Source: Flavobacteriaceae bacterium
GTDB lineage: Bacteria > Bacteroidota > Bacteroidia > Flavobacteriales > Flavobacteriaceae
NCBI GenBank assembly: GCA_021647405.1
Contig: JAKIUU010000027.1
Coordinates: forward strand, 1-35,423
DNA: 35,423 nucleotides
Direction of reading: 5' to 3'
The translations under genes were made by a program, and so were the position numbers. Below, one piece after another: positions 24,281 to 33,094 of this stretch. Numbering within the stretch: position 1 is the stretch's first letter; each line of letters starts with the position of its first letter. The notes under the pieces were generated by a model that was given only the letters and a program-made list of their open reading frames with translations, was not told the DNA's origin and ran no database searches.

Positions 24281-25867
24281 ATGATAATGGATTTATTTTC
24301 TAATAGCTATTTTGTATTATTTTTTATAATTTTTATAGGATTTATTATAGGTCGCATTAAGATTAAAGGCATTTCACTCGATGTTTCGGCGGTCATATTT
24401 GTGGCTTTGGTTTTTGGTCATTATGGAATGGTTGTTCCTAAAGATTTCCAGTCTTTAGGATTGGTGTTGTTCATTTTTACAATTGGTATTCAGGCAGGGC
24501 CTAGTTTTTTTGAATCTTTTAAAAAGAATGGCCGGCAATTAGCCCTTCTATCAGCTGTGTTAATAGTTAGTGCAGGGATTATTACTTATCTGGTATCTTA
24601 TATTTTTGGTGTAGATAAAAACTTGAGTATAGGCTTATTAAATGGTTCTTTAACAAGTACGCCGGGTTTAGCGGCTGCTGTCGATGTTACAGGCTCTCCG
24701 TTGGCTTCTATTGGCTATGGAATAGGTTATCCTTTTGGCGTGATTGGCGTCATTTTATTTGTGAGTATTTTACCAAAATTATTGGGTGTTAAAGTAACAG
24801 AAGAAGAAAATAAATTAAACGACATTATAGAAAATCAGTATCCTAAAATGTACAACAAACATTTTATGGTGGAAAATGAGAATGTTATTGGTAAAAAGTT
24901 GACTGAATTAAATATCCGTTTTATGACTAAAGCGGTAATATCTAGGGTTATGCACAACAATATTGTTATGATGTCTGATGACGATATAATTTTACAAAAA
25001 GATGATTTGGTTAAAGCAGTAGGTTCAAAAGAAGCTTTAGAGCGTGTAAAATTGCTTATTGGTCCCGAAACAAAAAAAGAAATACCCTTAGACAATCATT
25101 TTGATGTGCGGTCTATTTTAGTAACCAATAAAGAGGTTGTTAAAAAAACTTTAGGCGAATTACACGTTAGCACTTTTCATTGCACAATTACACGCGTGAG
25201 AAGAGCAGGGATAAATTTATCGCCAAGTCCTTCTTTAAAATTACAATTTGGTGACAAATTGGTCGTAATCTGTAGAAAAGAAAGTATGTCTCGCATTACT
25301 AACATATTTGGAGACGATACTAAAAAATTATCAGATACAGATTTTCTACCTATTGCTGCGGGTATTATTTTGGGGATTCTTGTAGGAAAACTAAGCTTAA
25401 GTTTTGGTAATTTTTCATTTTCATTAGGCCTAACAGGAGGGATTTTATTAATAGCTTTGGTTTTAGGTCGGACTGGTAAAACCGGCCCTATTGTATGGAC
25501 TATGACGGGTGCAGCCAATCAATTATTACGTCAATTTGGACTCTTATTTTTCTTAGCAGCTGTGGGGACTAGTGCGGGTTCACATCTCACTCAGACTTTT
25601 GAAGAATACGGATTTGAACTCTTTGTTTATGGTGCATTAATTACATTGTTGCCGATGATTATTACAAGCCTGATTGCACGCTATATTTTAAAAATGAATA
25701 TTCTAACACTTTTAGGAACCTTAACGGGAAGTATGACAAGTACTCCCGGTTTGGCCGCTATAGACAATATGGTAGATTCTGACGCGCCCGCTTTGGCTTA
25801 CGCAACAGTTTATCCCATAGCCATGGTTTTACTTATTATTACTGTACAAATTTTAAGTGCGTTATAA
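24281..25867 (+). CDS. AspT/YidE/YbjL-family transporter with paired RCK_C domains
   Basis: A 528-aa membrane transporter built as two similar halves. The N-terminal helices (about 8-170) and C-terminal helices (about 360-525) each contain the duplicated LGTLTGS(M)TSTPGLAA-type motif: NGSLTSTPGLAAAVDVTGS in the first and GSMTSTPGLAAIDNM in the second. Between them lie two soluble TrkA-C/RCK_C regulatory domains (about 190-350; VIGKKLTELNIR... and KKTLGELHVSTFHCTITRVRRAG). This is the AspT-YidE-YbjL layout, in which AspT exchanges aspartate for alanine. The substrate of this member is unknown. A second ATG two codons in (24287) gives MDLFSNSYFV, the more usual family start, and may be the true one. 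Confidence 0.85.
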   Translation: MIMDLFSNSYFVLFFIIFIGFIIGRIKIKGISLDVSAVIFVALVFGHYGMVVPKDFQSLGLVLFIFTIGIQAGPSFFESFKKNGRQLALLSAVLIVSAGIITYLVSYIFGVDKNLSIGLLNGSLTSTPGLAAAVDVTGSPLASIGYGIGYPFGVIGVILFVSILPKLLGVKVTEEENKLNDIIENQYPKMYNKHFMVENENVIGKKLTELNIRFMTKAVISRVMHNNIVMMSDDDIILQKDDLVKAVGSKEALERVKLLIGPETKKEIPLDNHFDVRSILVTNKEVVKKTLGELHVSTFHCTITRVRRAGINLSPSPSLKLQFGDKLVVICRKESMSRITNIFGDDTKKLSDTDFLPIAAGIILGILVGKLSLSFGNFSFSLGLTGGILLIALVLGRTGKTGPIVWTMTGAANQLLRQFGLLFFLAAVGTSAGSHLTQTFEEYGFELFVYGALITLLPMIITSLIARYILKMNILTLLGTLTGSMTSTPGLAAIDNMVDSDAPALAYATVYPIAMVLLIITVQILSAL

Positions 25868-26133
25868 AATTGGAACTAACCTCAAGAGATCACCACGTCA
25901 CTACGTTCCTCGTGAAGATATCTTTGCGAGTTTTGCTTTTGCAAAACGTGGCCTGCCCGTACCGAAAAGGTGCGTTCGGGCGGGCAATCTCTAGATTAAT
26001 AGTTACTAGCTTCAATAGTTCATCACGCGAAAGCGTGATTCGTGACGACGTCTTTGCAAACGAAGTGAAGTAATTTCTTTGTAAAATGTTACAATATTTA
26101 ATGAGATAACCAGATCCCATAAATCGGGATTTG
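25868..26133. repeat. Repeat-rich intergenic region with a composite palindromic element (copy A)
   Basis: No gene is supported here; two short ORFs are shadows of repeat DNA. Structures: TTTTGC-TTTT-GCAAAA (25931-25946); a GC-rich palindrome from CCTGCCCG (25952) to CGGGCGGGC (25985) followed by AATCTC; and ATCACGC-GAAA-GCGTGAT (26022-26039). Read on the minus strand, the order hairpin, about 30-nt spacer containing TAACTATT, GAGATTGCCCGC palindrome, GGCCAC is the same as in copy B at 34718-34813. The ends carry words such as GAACGTAGTGACGTGG (minus strand) seen in flavobacterial dispersed repeats. A small hairpin ATCCC/GGGAT (26114-26130) may end the yihY message. Confidence 0.65.
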
Positions 26134-27060
26134 TTAAGACGAAATATTTTGACCTTCTTTTTTTAAACAAGTCAAGCTGGTGTTGAGCTCGTAGCCCAAC
26201 AATAAAATAATGGCGTTAAGCCAAATAAAAAGCATTAAAACGATAAGCGTACCAATAGAGCCATAGAGCTGGTTATATTGTGAAAATTTGGAGACATAGA
26301 TGCTAAACAATTTAAAGTTTAGCAATACTAAAAGGGTTGTCATAATGGCACCAGGAGAAAAGAAACCATTTTTTTTACCCTCTTTGGTGCCAAAAAAGTA
26401 TAGCGTAGCGATGCCTAAAAATAAACTTATCAAAAGAATGAGCATTTGTAATGAGTCAGAAATAAATGAGGCGTTTTTTATAACACCACTTTCTTGAAAT
26501 TGTTGAATACCATAATTACTAAAGACTAAGATACTTGCTAATACTATCAAACTAAAAACGAGTAGGAGAGATACTGAAAGGGCTACTAAATATTGTTTCA
26601 CAACAGAACGTGTTTTTATGGTGTGATACGTATATTCAAAAGCACTAAACAGCGCGTTAATACCATTGGTCATTAAAAAGATAGACATCAAAAAACCAAA
26701 GGATAATAAACCTTGGTATTTATTGTTGGCAATATCTATTAAGACCATATCTACAGCGTCAGAAGTTTTTGGTGGCAGTGCTTGCTTAATTAACAGAATA
26801 AAATCAGCTTGAAAGCCGTCAATGGGTATAAAAGGTATTATGGTTAAAACAAATAAAGCAAAAGGAAATAAGGCTAAAAAAAGACTAAAGGCAATGCTGC
26901 CAGCACGCGAAGTTAAGGCGCCTCTAACAATGCCTATTATGTACATTCTAAAAAGATTGTATACACTTAAACCCTCGAATCCTGGTAATTTTATGGATTT
27001 TAAATTTTTTAAAAACCAGCTTAATACAGGTATTTGCATTAATTTTTCTTCGAGATCCAT
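26134..27060 (-). CDS. YihY/BrkB-family inner-membrane protein
   Basis: A 308-aa polytopic membrane protein of the YihY/virulence factor BrkB family. The signature is RAGSIAFSLFLALFPFALFVLTIIPFIP in the first helices (about 53-80), followed by five more helices, with NGINALFSAFEYTYHT and the C-terminal LYGSIGTLIVLMLFIWLNAIILLLGYELN typical of the family. The family was once annotated as ribonuclease BN by mistake; its real role in the envelope is not established. It begins 9 nt after the KdsC-like gene's stop and is the last gene of a leftward group. Confidence 0.88.
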   Translation of the reverse strand: MDLEEKLMQIPVLSWFLKNLKSIKLPGFEGLSVYNLFRMYIIGIVRGALTSRAGSIAFSLFLALFPFALFVLTIIPFIPIDGFQADFILLIKQALPPKTSDAVDMVLIDIANNKYQGLLSFGFLMSIFLMTNGINALFSAFEYTYHTIKTRSVVKQYLVALSVSLLLVFSLIVLASILVFSNYGIQQFQESGVIKNASFISDSLQMLILLISLFLGIATLYFFGTKEGKKNGFFSPGAIMTTLLVLLNFKLFSIYVSKFSQYNQLYGSIGTLIVLMLFIWLNAIILLLGYELNTSLTCLKKEGQNISS

Positions 27061-27069
27061 GGGTTGTTT

Positions 27070-27600
27070 TTATAAATCTGAACTTATTCCAGTTTGGCTA
27101 TGCCATTTGTCTTGCACTTTTAAAACTTGCTCAATAACATCGCGTACACAGCCATTACCCCCTTTTTTTTGCGATACATAATGGGCAATATTTTGTATTT
27201 CTGGCGCAGCATCTTTTGGACAAGCCGCTAATTTTACCTTAATCATTACAGGGTAATCGGGAATATCATCGCCCATATACAATACATTTTCTGTATTTAT
27301 ATTATTAGAGCTCAAGTAGTCTTCAAATTGTTCTATTTTGTTATGAGCTCCTAAATAAATAGCCGAAATACCCAAGCCGCTCAATCTTTTTTTAACCGAA
27401 ATATCATTGCCGCCTGTAATAATACAGACATTATAACCCGCATCTACAGCTACTTTTAATGCGTAACCATCGCGTGTGTTCATGGTGCGAATCAGTTCGC
27501 CATTGGGAAAAATAGTGAGACTGCCATTGGTTAAAACACCATCAACATCAAAGACAAAGGTATTTATGTCGCTCATTAATTCTTTATAACTTTTTGTCAT
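27070..27600 (-). CDS. KdsC-like HAD phosphatase (3-deoxy-D-manno-octulosonate 8-phosphate phosphatase family)
   Basis: A 176-aa cap-less HAD-superfamily phosphatase (C0 type). Nucleophile motif FDVDGVLTNG (D18, D20), motif II IITGGND (about 55-61), the Lys of motif III in LGAHNKIEQFEDYL, and motif IV GDDIPD (about 109-114). The length and the absence of a cap domain are those of KdsC, which releases Kdo from Kdo-8-P for lipopolysaccharide. The C-terminal GGNGCVRDVIEQVL is the KdsC tail that contributes to the neighbouring subunit's active site. Other substrates (e.g. KDN-9-P or N-acylneuraminate 9-P) cannot be excluded. Overlaps the DUF2520 gene by 17 nt. Confidence 0.85.
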   Translation of the reverse strand: MTKSYKELMSDINTFVFDVDGVLTNGSLTIFPNGELIRTMNTRDGYALKVAVDAGYNVCIITGGNDISVKKRLSGLGISAIYLGAHNKIEQFEDYLSSNNINTENVLYMGDDIPDYPVMIKVKLAACPKDAAPEIQNIAHYVSQKKGGNGCVRDVIEQVLKVQDKWHSQTGISSDL

Positions 27601-28345
27601 AAGTTTTTGAAATAGATTTTGTCAGCAATTTATAAATTTCTTGCTGATTATTGGTTAGCCTGATAATATGTTTTTCAATCGTATCGGTATCGCTGCGTTT
27701 GGCAGGTCCTGTTTGCGCTTTAAGCGGATGCAAATCGGCTATTTTTTTAGCAGTTTCTTCTATAAGCGGCTGTAAAATTTTAAAAGAAATATTATTTTCT
27801 TCACAAATTTCACTGCCAATAGTGTAGAGGTGATTGGCAAAATTATTGACAAAAACGGCTGCAATATGAAGATTTTTACGTTGTTTAGAATCAACATGAT
27901 AGACTGATTTTGAGATGGATTTTGCCAGTGTTTCTAACAATTTTAAATCGCTTTTACGTTCGGCTTCAATGCAAATAGGAATGGTAGAAAAATTTAATTC
28001 TCTCTTTTTTGAAAAGCTCTGCAGTAAATAAAAAACACCTTTATTGGCATCTGATTTTAGATCGCGCATAGCGATGCTTCCAGAGGTGTGAACGACCAAT
28101 TTGTTTTTTAGTCTCAGTTTTGAGGAAACATCGGCCACAGCCTTATCTGATACAGAAATGATATAAATAGCGGCCTCTTTTAAATTTATTAAAGAATCTG
28201 TTATTAAAGTTTTACCTTCTAAATATTGAATTTTTTCAATGTTTCTGTTATATACTTGAACTACTTTTACAAACTTATTATCTAACAAATTCTTTGTTAA
28301 ATGATAGGCAACATTGCCACCACCAATTACGGTTACTTTAATCAT
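27584..28345 (-). CDS. Rossmann-fold DUF2520 protein
   Basis: A 253-aa cytoplasmic protein with an N-terminal NAD(P)-type Rossmann domain (VTVIGGGNVAYHLTKNL, then YIISVSDKAVADVSSKL and VVHTSGSIAM) and a C-terminal helical DUF2520 domain (HIAAVFVNNFANHLYTIG, then LKAQTGPAKRSDTDTIEKH). The fold resembles ProC/6-phosphogluconate-dehydrogenase-type reductases, but the reaction is unknown. Start 28345 (MIKVTVIGGG) is chosen over an upstream ATG at 28372, which lies at the terminator of the previous gene and adds residues not expected before the Rossmann strand. The neighbouring KdsC-like gene is the usual partner in Flavobacteriia. Confidence 0.85.
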   Translation of the reverse strand: MIKVTVIGGGNVAYHLTKNLLDNKFVKVVQVYNRNIEKIQYLEGKTLITDSLINLKEAAIYIISVSDKAVADVSSKLRLKNKLVVHTSGSIAMRDLKSDANKGVFYLLQSFSKKRELNFSTIPICIEAERKSDLKLLETLAKSISKSVYHVDSKQRKNLHIAAVFVNNFANHLYTIGSEICEENNISFKILQPLIEETAKKIADLHPLKAQTGPAKRSDTDTIEKHIIRLTNNQQEIYKLLTKSISKTYDKKL

Positions 28346-28372
28346 AGGGCTAAGATAAATTAAATGATTCAC

Positions 28373-28410
28373 AAAAAAAATTCCACCTTATAAAAAGGTG
28401 GAATTTTAAC
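28373..28410 (-). terminator. Intrinsic terminator of ppdK
   Basis: Stem AATTCCACCTT / AAGGTGGAATT (28379-28389 with 28395-28405) and, on the minus strand, a following run of T (from 28380 down to 28373). A strong rho-independent terminator placed between ppdK and the DUF2520 gene. Confidence 0.85.
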
Positions 28411-28435
28411 TACTACTACTACTACTACTACTACT
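28409..28435. repeat. (ACT)9 trinucleotide tandem repeat
   Basis: Nine perfect copies of ACT, read as AGT/TAG on the coding strand of ppdK. It sits between the ppdK stop codon (28446-28448) and its terminator stem, thus in the 3' untranslated end of the message. It does not overlap any gene. Confidence 0.95.
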
Positions 28436-28445
28436 AACTAAAAAA

Positions 28446-31175
28446 TCATGATTGATTTCTAATAGCTGCTTGGGCAGCTGCTAAACGTGCTATAGGTACT
28501 CTAAACGGAGAACAACTCACATAATTCATGCCTACTCTGTGGCAAAATTCTACCGAACTAGGTTCGCCACCATGTTCACCACATATTCCTACTTTAAGAT
28601 TTGCATTTGTTGCGCGTCCTTTACGGGTTCCCATCTCAATTAATTGCCCAATACCCTCTTGGTCTAAAACTTGGAAAGGATCGGCCTTTAAGATGCCCTT
28701 TTCAATATATATTGGTAAAAATTTATCAGCGTCATCTCTTGAATAACCGAAGCCCATTTGTGTAAGGTCATTGGTGCCAAATGAAAAGAATTCAGCCACT
28801 TCTGCAATTTGGTCTGCAGTTAAGCAAGCGCGTGGAATTTCTATCATAGTACCCACTAAATACGCAATTGTATCTCCTTTTTCTTTAAATACTTCGGCCA
28901 CAACTCTTCTTATAATCTCTTCTTGTAACTTAAATTCTTTAACGGTTCCAATAAGCGGAATCATTATTTCAGGAAATGTTTTAACGCCTTCAGCTTTTAA
29001 TTCCATTGCAGCTTCAATAATGGCTCTGGCTTGCATCTCGGTAATTTCAGGATAGGTATTTCCCAACCTACAACCTCTGTGGCCTAACATGGGGTTAAAC
29101 TCGTGTAAATCCTCAACTTTTTGTTTGATTGCTTCTACAGTAATACCCATTTCGGCAGCCATTTCTTTTTGATTTTCTTCTTCATGTGGCACAAATTCAT
29201 GCAAAGGAGGATCTAACAGACGAACTGTTACAGGCAATCCTGCCATAGCACTAAACACATCTTTAAAATCTTTGCGTTGTATAGGAAGCAATTTATTTAG
29301 GGCTTCTCTTCTTCCGGTTTCGTCATCAGCTAAAATCATTTCACGCATGCGAACCAAACGTTCACCTTCAAAAAACATGTGTTCTGTACGGCACAAACCA
29401 ATACCCTCGGCACCAAATTTTACAGCAACTTTACATTCTCTTTCGGTTTCGGCATTTGTTCTTACACCTAGAGTTCTGTATTTATCTGCCAGTTTCATAA
29501 TGTTGCCAAAATTACCACTTAACTCGGCATCTTTAGTGCCAATCTTACCTTCGTAAACTTCACCTGTTGAGCCATTTAAAGAAATCCAACTGCCTTCTTG
29601 GTATTCTTTTCCTTCAATGGTCATTACTCTGGTTTTATAGTTAATTTTTATTGCTCCAGCTCCAGAAACACAGCATTTTCCCATCCCACGTGCTACAACA
29701 GCAGCATGAGATGTCATCCCGCCACGGGCGGTCAATATACCTTTAGCAATATTCATTCCTTCCAAATCTTCAGGAGAAGTTTCAATACGTACAAGAATAG
29801 AAATGGGGTATTTGTCAGCCTCATCTGCAAAGAATACAATTTGACCTGTGGCTGCACCTGGCGATGCTGGTAAACCTTTTGCCAATACTTTGGCTGTTTT
29901 AATGGCATCACTATCAAAAACTGGATGTAAAAGCTCGTCTAATTTAGCAGGTTCTTGCATCATAAGAGCTTGTTTTTCATCAATATAACCAGCTGCTAAT
30001 AACTCCATTGCAATCCTGACCATTGCGGCTGCTGTACGCTTGCCATTACGCGTTTGAAGCATCCAAAGTTTTCCGTCTTGAATGGTAAACTCTAAATCTT
30101 GCATATCGTTGTAATGCCTTTCGAGAATTTCTTGTGTTTTATTTAATTCGTTATAAATATTTGGCATTAACTCTTCTAAAGAAGGGAAGTGGCTTTTTCT
30201 AACATCTTCGGAAACACCTGCCAAAACGGCCCATCTTTTTGAGCCTGATAATGTTATTTGCTGAGGTGTTCTAACACCTGCCACAACATCTTCGCCTTGA
30301 GCGTTAATTAAATATTCGCCGTTAAAAACGTTTTCGCCAGTTGCCGCATCTCTTGTAAAAGCAACACCAGTACCCGAATTGTTACCCATGTTACCATATA
30401 CCATAGCCTGAACATTTACAGCAGTCCCCCAAGATTCTGGATAACCATTCATATTTCTGTAATATTTGGCTCTTGGATTCATCCAACTGTCAAAAACTGC
30501 AGTGACACTGCCCCAAAGTTGCTCCCAAGGATCTTCGGGAAAAGCTTCGCCAGTATGTAGAACACAGGCCGCTTTAAAGTCGGCTACCATCTTTTTTAAA
30601 TCGCCAACGTCTAAGTCTGTATCTAATTCAACCCCTTTGGCTTCTTTGGCTTTTTCTATAATTTCTTCGAAAGGATCGTTATCTTCTTTTGATTTTGCAC
30701 CAACACCTAAAACAACACCTCCAAACATTTGAACAAAGCGGCGGTATGAATCCCAAGCAAATCGTTCATTTCCTGTTTTGGCTATGAGGCCTTTAACAGT
30801 ATTATCATTCATACCCAAATTTAATACGGTATCCATCATACCTGGCATTGAAACACGTGCACCTGAGCGAACGGATAGTAAACATGGATTTTCATTACTT
30901 CCAAAGGTGGTACCCATAATTGACTCAACATTGGCAACCGCTTTTTCAACTTCGTCTTTTAAAAGTGCAACAACTTTATTTTTACCTAATTTATTGTATT
31001 CTGTACAAACTTCTGTGGTAATCGTAAAACCTGGAGGTACAGAGATTCCTATTAAACTCATCTCTGCTAAATTAGCTCCTTTTCCGCCAAGGAGGTTTTT
31101 CATTTTACTATCTCCGTCGGCTTTTTTATCGCCGAATTTATAAACGCGTTTCTTGATTTTTTTTAATGTAGCCAT
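28446..31175 (-). CDS. ppdK: Pyruvate, phosphate dikinase
   Basis: PPDK interconverts pyruvate + ATP + Pi and PEP + AMP + PPi in the cytosol. The protein (909 aa, normal length) has an N-terminal ATP-grasp domain (GGKGANLAEMSLIGISVPPGFTIT; SVRSGARVSMPGMMDTVLNLG), a central phospho-His domain with GGMTSHAAVVARGMGK (swivelling His), and a C-terminal TIM-barrel PEP site (GIGLCRTEHMFF, FGTNDLTQMGFGYSRDD, GICGEHGGEP with catalytic Cys). Start 31175 (MATLKKIKKRVYKFGDK) is chosen over an in-frame ATG at 31205, because the latter lies on the predicted transcription start. No regulatory-protein (DUF299) gene is nearby. Confidence 0.96.
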   Translation of the reverse strand: MATLKKIKKRVYKFGDKKADGDSKMKNLLGGKGANLAEMSLIGISVPPGFTITTEVCTEYNKLGKNKVVALLKDEVEKAVANVESIMGTTFGSNENPCLLSVRSGARVSMPGMMDTVLNLGMNDNTVKGLIAKTGNERFAWDSYRRFVQMFGGVVLGVGAKSKEDNDPFEEIIEKAKEAKGVELDTDLDVGDLKKMVADFKAACVLHTGEAFPEDPWEQLWGSVTAVFDSWMNPRAKYYRNMNGYPESWGTAVNVQAMVYGNMGNNSGTGVAFTRDAATGENVFNGEYLINAQGEDVVAGVRTPQQITLSGSKRWAVLAGVSEDVRKSHFPSLEELMPNIYNELNKTQEILERHYNDMQDLEFTIQDGKLWMLQTRNGKRTAAAMVRIAMELLAAGYIDEKQALMMQEPAKLDELLHPVFDSDAIKTAKVLAKGLPASPGAATGQIVFFADEADKYPISILVRIETSPEDLEGMNIAKGILTARGGMTSHAAVVARGMGKCCVSGAGAIKINYKTRVMTIEGKEYQEGSWISLNGSTGEVYEGKIGTKDAELSGNFGNIMKLADKYRTLGVRTNAETERECKVAVKFGAEGIGLCRTEHMFFEGERLVRMREMILADDETGRREALNKLLPIQRKDFKDVFSAMAGLPVTVRLLDPPLHEFVPHEEENQKEMAAEMGITVEAIKQKVEDLHEFNPMLGHRGCRLGNTYPEITEMQARAIIEAAMELKAEGVKTFPEIMIPLIGTVKEFKLQEEIIRRVVAEVFKEKGDTIAYLVGTMIEIPRACLTADQIAEVAEFFSFGTNDLTQMGFGYSRDDADKFLPIYIEKGILKADPFQVLDQEGIGQLIEMGTRKGRATNANLKVGICGEHGGEPSSVEFCHRVGMNYVSCSPFRVPIARLAAAQAAIRNQS

Positions 31176-31210
31176 CTGATATTGTTTTAAAATTAAGTAA
31201 TCCATGGTAA

Positions 31211-31218
31211 CAAAATTA
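31211..31218 (-). promoter_or_regulatory. Bacteroidota-type -7 promoter box for ppdK
   Basis: On the minus strand TAATTTTG (TAnnTTTG), with GTTA about 19-20 nt further upstream in place of the -33 TTG. Transcription would start near 31204, leaving a leader of about 29 nt before the ATG at 31175. Confidence 0.5.
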
Positions 31219-31314
31219 ACGAGATGTAGTTCTTTTTAACGTGATATTTGTCATACTCTTGAATTTTATTTTCTAAATTATTTAATACCTTAGCCTCCAT
31301 TAAAAACTACTGCT

Positions 31315-31905
31315 ATGAAATACATTTGTTTATTATCACTACTCGTTGTTTTAAACGCTTGTAGCCAAACAACCAAAAGTAAAACAACTAAAGGCTTAAA
31401 AACAGAGAAAATAGCTATGAAAACCGAAGACATTTATCAATTTAAAATGACAGATTTGTATGGAAAAGATTTTGATTTTTCATCCCTTAAAGGTAAAAAA
31501 GTGATGCTGGTAAATACGGCATCAAAATGTGGTTATACACCACAATACAAAGATTTAGAAAAACTTTATAAAACTTATAAAGACAAAAACTTTGTTATTA
31601 TTGGATTTCCTGCCAATAATTTTGGCAAACAAGAGCCAGGAACTGATGGGGAGATAGCTGCTTTTTGTGAACAAAACTACGATGTTAGTTTTCCTATGAT
31701 GACAAAAACTTCTGTAAAAGGAGCTGATATGAATCCTGTTTATAAGTTCTTAACCCAAAAATCAAAAAATGGTTTTGGAGATTCAGGTGTGGCGTGGAAT
31801 TTTCAAAAGTATTTGATTGATGAAAATGGTCATGTTGTTAATATGTACAAATCAAAAGTTTTACCAACAGATCCAGCTATTGTAAAATGGATAGAAAATA
31901 ATTAA
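31315..31905 (+). CDS. Glutathione peroxidase-family thiol peroxidase, lipoprotein
   Basis: A 196-aa peroxidase of the GPx fold. The N-terminus is a lipoprotein signal (MKYICLLSLLVVLNAC, lipidated Cys16) and a Lys/Thr linker, so it probably acts in the envelope. Catalytic tetrad: Cys72 in NTASKCGYTPQY, Gln106 in FPANNFGKQEPGT, and Trp161-Asn162 in VAWNFQKYL. A second Cys in AAFCEQNYDVSFPM (C118) matches the resolving Cys of thioredoxin-dependent GPx enzymes. So despite the family name it probably reduces peroxides with thioredoxin-like donors, not glutathione. A start at the internal Met36 would give a cytosolic form, but the signal is clear. The next gene starts 2 nt after the stop. Confidence 0.92.
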   Translation: MKYICLLSLLVVLNACSQTTKSKTTKGLKTEKIAMKTEDIYQFKMTDLYGKDFDFSSLKGKKVMLVNTASKCGYTPQYKDLEKLYKTYKDKNFVIIGFPANNFGKQEPGTDGEIAAFCEQNYDVSFPMMTKTSVKGADMNPVYKFLTQKSKNGFGDSGVAWNFQKYLIDENGHVVNMYKSKVLPTDPAIVKWIENN

Positions 31906-31907
31906 AT

Positions 31908-33059
31908 ATGAAAAAAAGAGGTCTCAATACTATTTGCACACACGCTGGTGAAATAAAAGATACGCAGTTTGGTGGGGCTGTATCACCCATATTTATGGCG
32001 TCTTCTTATCCCTATATGGATGTTGAAGTAATGCGCTATCCACGCTATTTTAATACGCCTAATCAAGAAGCACTTGGCAATAAAATAGCGGCTTTAGAAC
32101 ATGCAGAAGCGGGGATGCCTTTTGCTTCGGGGATGGCAGCTATTAGTACAACCTTGTTGGCTTTTTTGCAAAAAGGTGACCATGTGGTTTTTCAGAATGA
32201 AATTTACGGAGGTGCCTTTAATTTTGTAGTAGAAGAATTTGATAAGTTCGGTATAGATTATACTTTTACTAAAGGGGTGTCCATAGCCGATTTTGAATGT
32301 GAAATAAAACCCAATACCAAAGTTATTTATATAGAAACACCTTCAAATCCTTTGCTCACCATTACAGATATTAAAGCTGTTGCTGATTTGGCTAAAAAAC
32401 ACAACTTAGTGAGTATGATTGACAATACTTTTGCGTCACCAGTCAATCAAACGCCGATTGATTTTGGAATTGATATTGTTTTGCACTCGGCTACTAAATA
32501 TTTAGGGGGTCATAGTGATATTTGTGCCGGTGCTGTGGTTTCGAAAGAAGCGCATGTGAATACCATTTTTCAGAAAGGTAAAAACTTAGGGGGCAGTATA
32601 AGTGATTTTATGTGTTATCTTTTAGAACGCAGTATTAAAACATTGGGATTACGCGTTGCCAAGCACAATGAAAATGCCTTGGCTATTGCGCAATATTTAG
32701 AATCTCATAAAGCGGTCCAAAAAGTATATTATCCCGGATTAGTATCACACCCAAATCATCATTTAGCAAAATCGCAAATGAAAGGATTTGGTGGTATGTT
32801 ATCATTTGAATTAATGGATGGTTTAGATGCTCATAAATTTCAGAAAGCTTTAAAAATGATAAAACCATCGCTGAGTTTGGCAGGCGTAGAATCCACTATT
32901 TTATTACCAGCAGAAACATCTCATGCGCTTATGAGCAAAAAAGCGAGAAAAGAACAAGGTATAAGTGATACTTTGTTACGTTTTTCTACAGGAATTGAAG
33001 AGGTAGAAGATATAATTGAAGATTTAGAATTAGCATTTAAAAAAACAAATAACAAATAA
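31908..33059 (+). CDS. Cys/Met metabolism PLP-dependent enzyme (cystathionine gamma-synthase/lyase type)
   Basis: A 383-aa fold-type I PLP enzyme of the trans-sulfuration family. N-terminal NTICTHAG; PLP phosphate site in ASGMAAIS (73-80); the aromatic stacking region QNEIYGGAFNF; ETPSNP (about 143-148); IDNTFASP (171-178); and the Schiff-base Lys197 in SATKYLGGHSD. Family members make or cleave cystathionine, or act on methionine or homocysteine; the sequence alone does not separate them. The last few codons (KKTNNK, TAA) lie within the left arm of the inverted repeat that bounds the following small gene, so the C-terminus may have been reshaped by that element. Two nt after the peroxidase gene, so probably co-transcribed. 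Confidence 0.9.
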   Translation: MKKRGLNTICTHAGEIKDTQFGGAVSPIFMASSYPYMDVEVMRYPRYFNTPNQEALGNKIAALEHAEAGMPFASGMAAISTTLLAFLQKGDHVVFQNEIYGGAFNFVVEEFDKFGIDYTFTKGVSIADFECEIKPNTKVIYIETPSNPLLTITDIKAVADLAKKHNLVSMIDNTFASPVNQTPIDFGIDIVLHSATKYLGGHSDICAGAVVSKEAHVNTIFQKGKNLGGSISDFMCYLLERSIKTLGLRVAKHNENALAIAQYLESHKAVQKVYYPGLVSHPNHHLAKSQMKGFGGMLSFELMDGLDAHKFQKALKMIKPSLSLAGVESTILLPAETSHALMSKKARKEQGISDTLLRFSTGIEEVEDIIEDLELAFKKTNNK

Positions 33060-33094
33060 CAAGTACCAAATGACAAAAAATAAAAAATAAAAAG

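Noticed and set aside
25870..26120. Two short open frames (plus strand 25870-26073 and minus strand 25890-26120) as small genes
   Set aside because: Both lie wholly within palindromic repeat DNA, have no family resemblance, and mirror each other across hairpins.
28373..28435. Possible CRISPR-like or minisatellite array from the ACT repeats and adjacent inverted repeat
   Set aside because: The unit is only 3 bp with no spacers; the inverted repeat is an ordinary terminator. No cas-like genes are present.
31908..33059. Naming the PLP enzyme metB, metC or mccB
   Set aside because: The visible motifs are shared by cystathionine synthases, lyases and methionine lyases, so a specific symbol is not justified.
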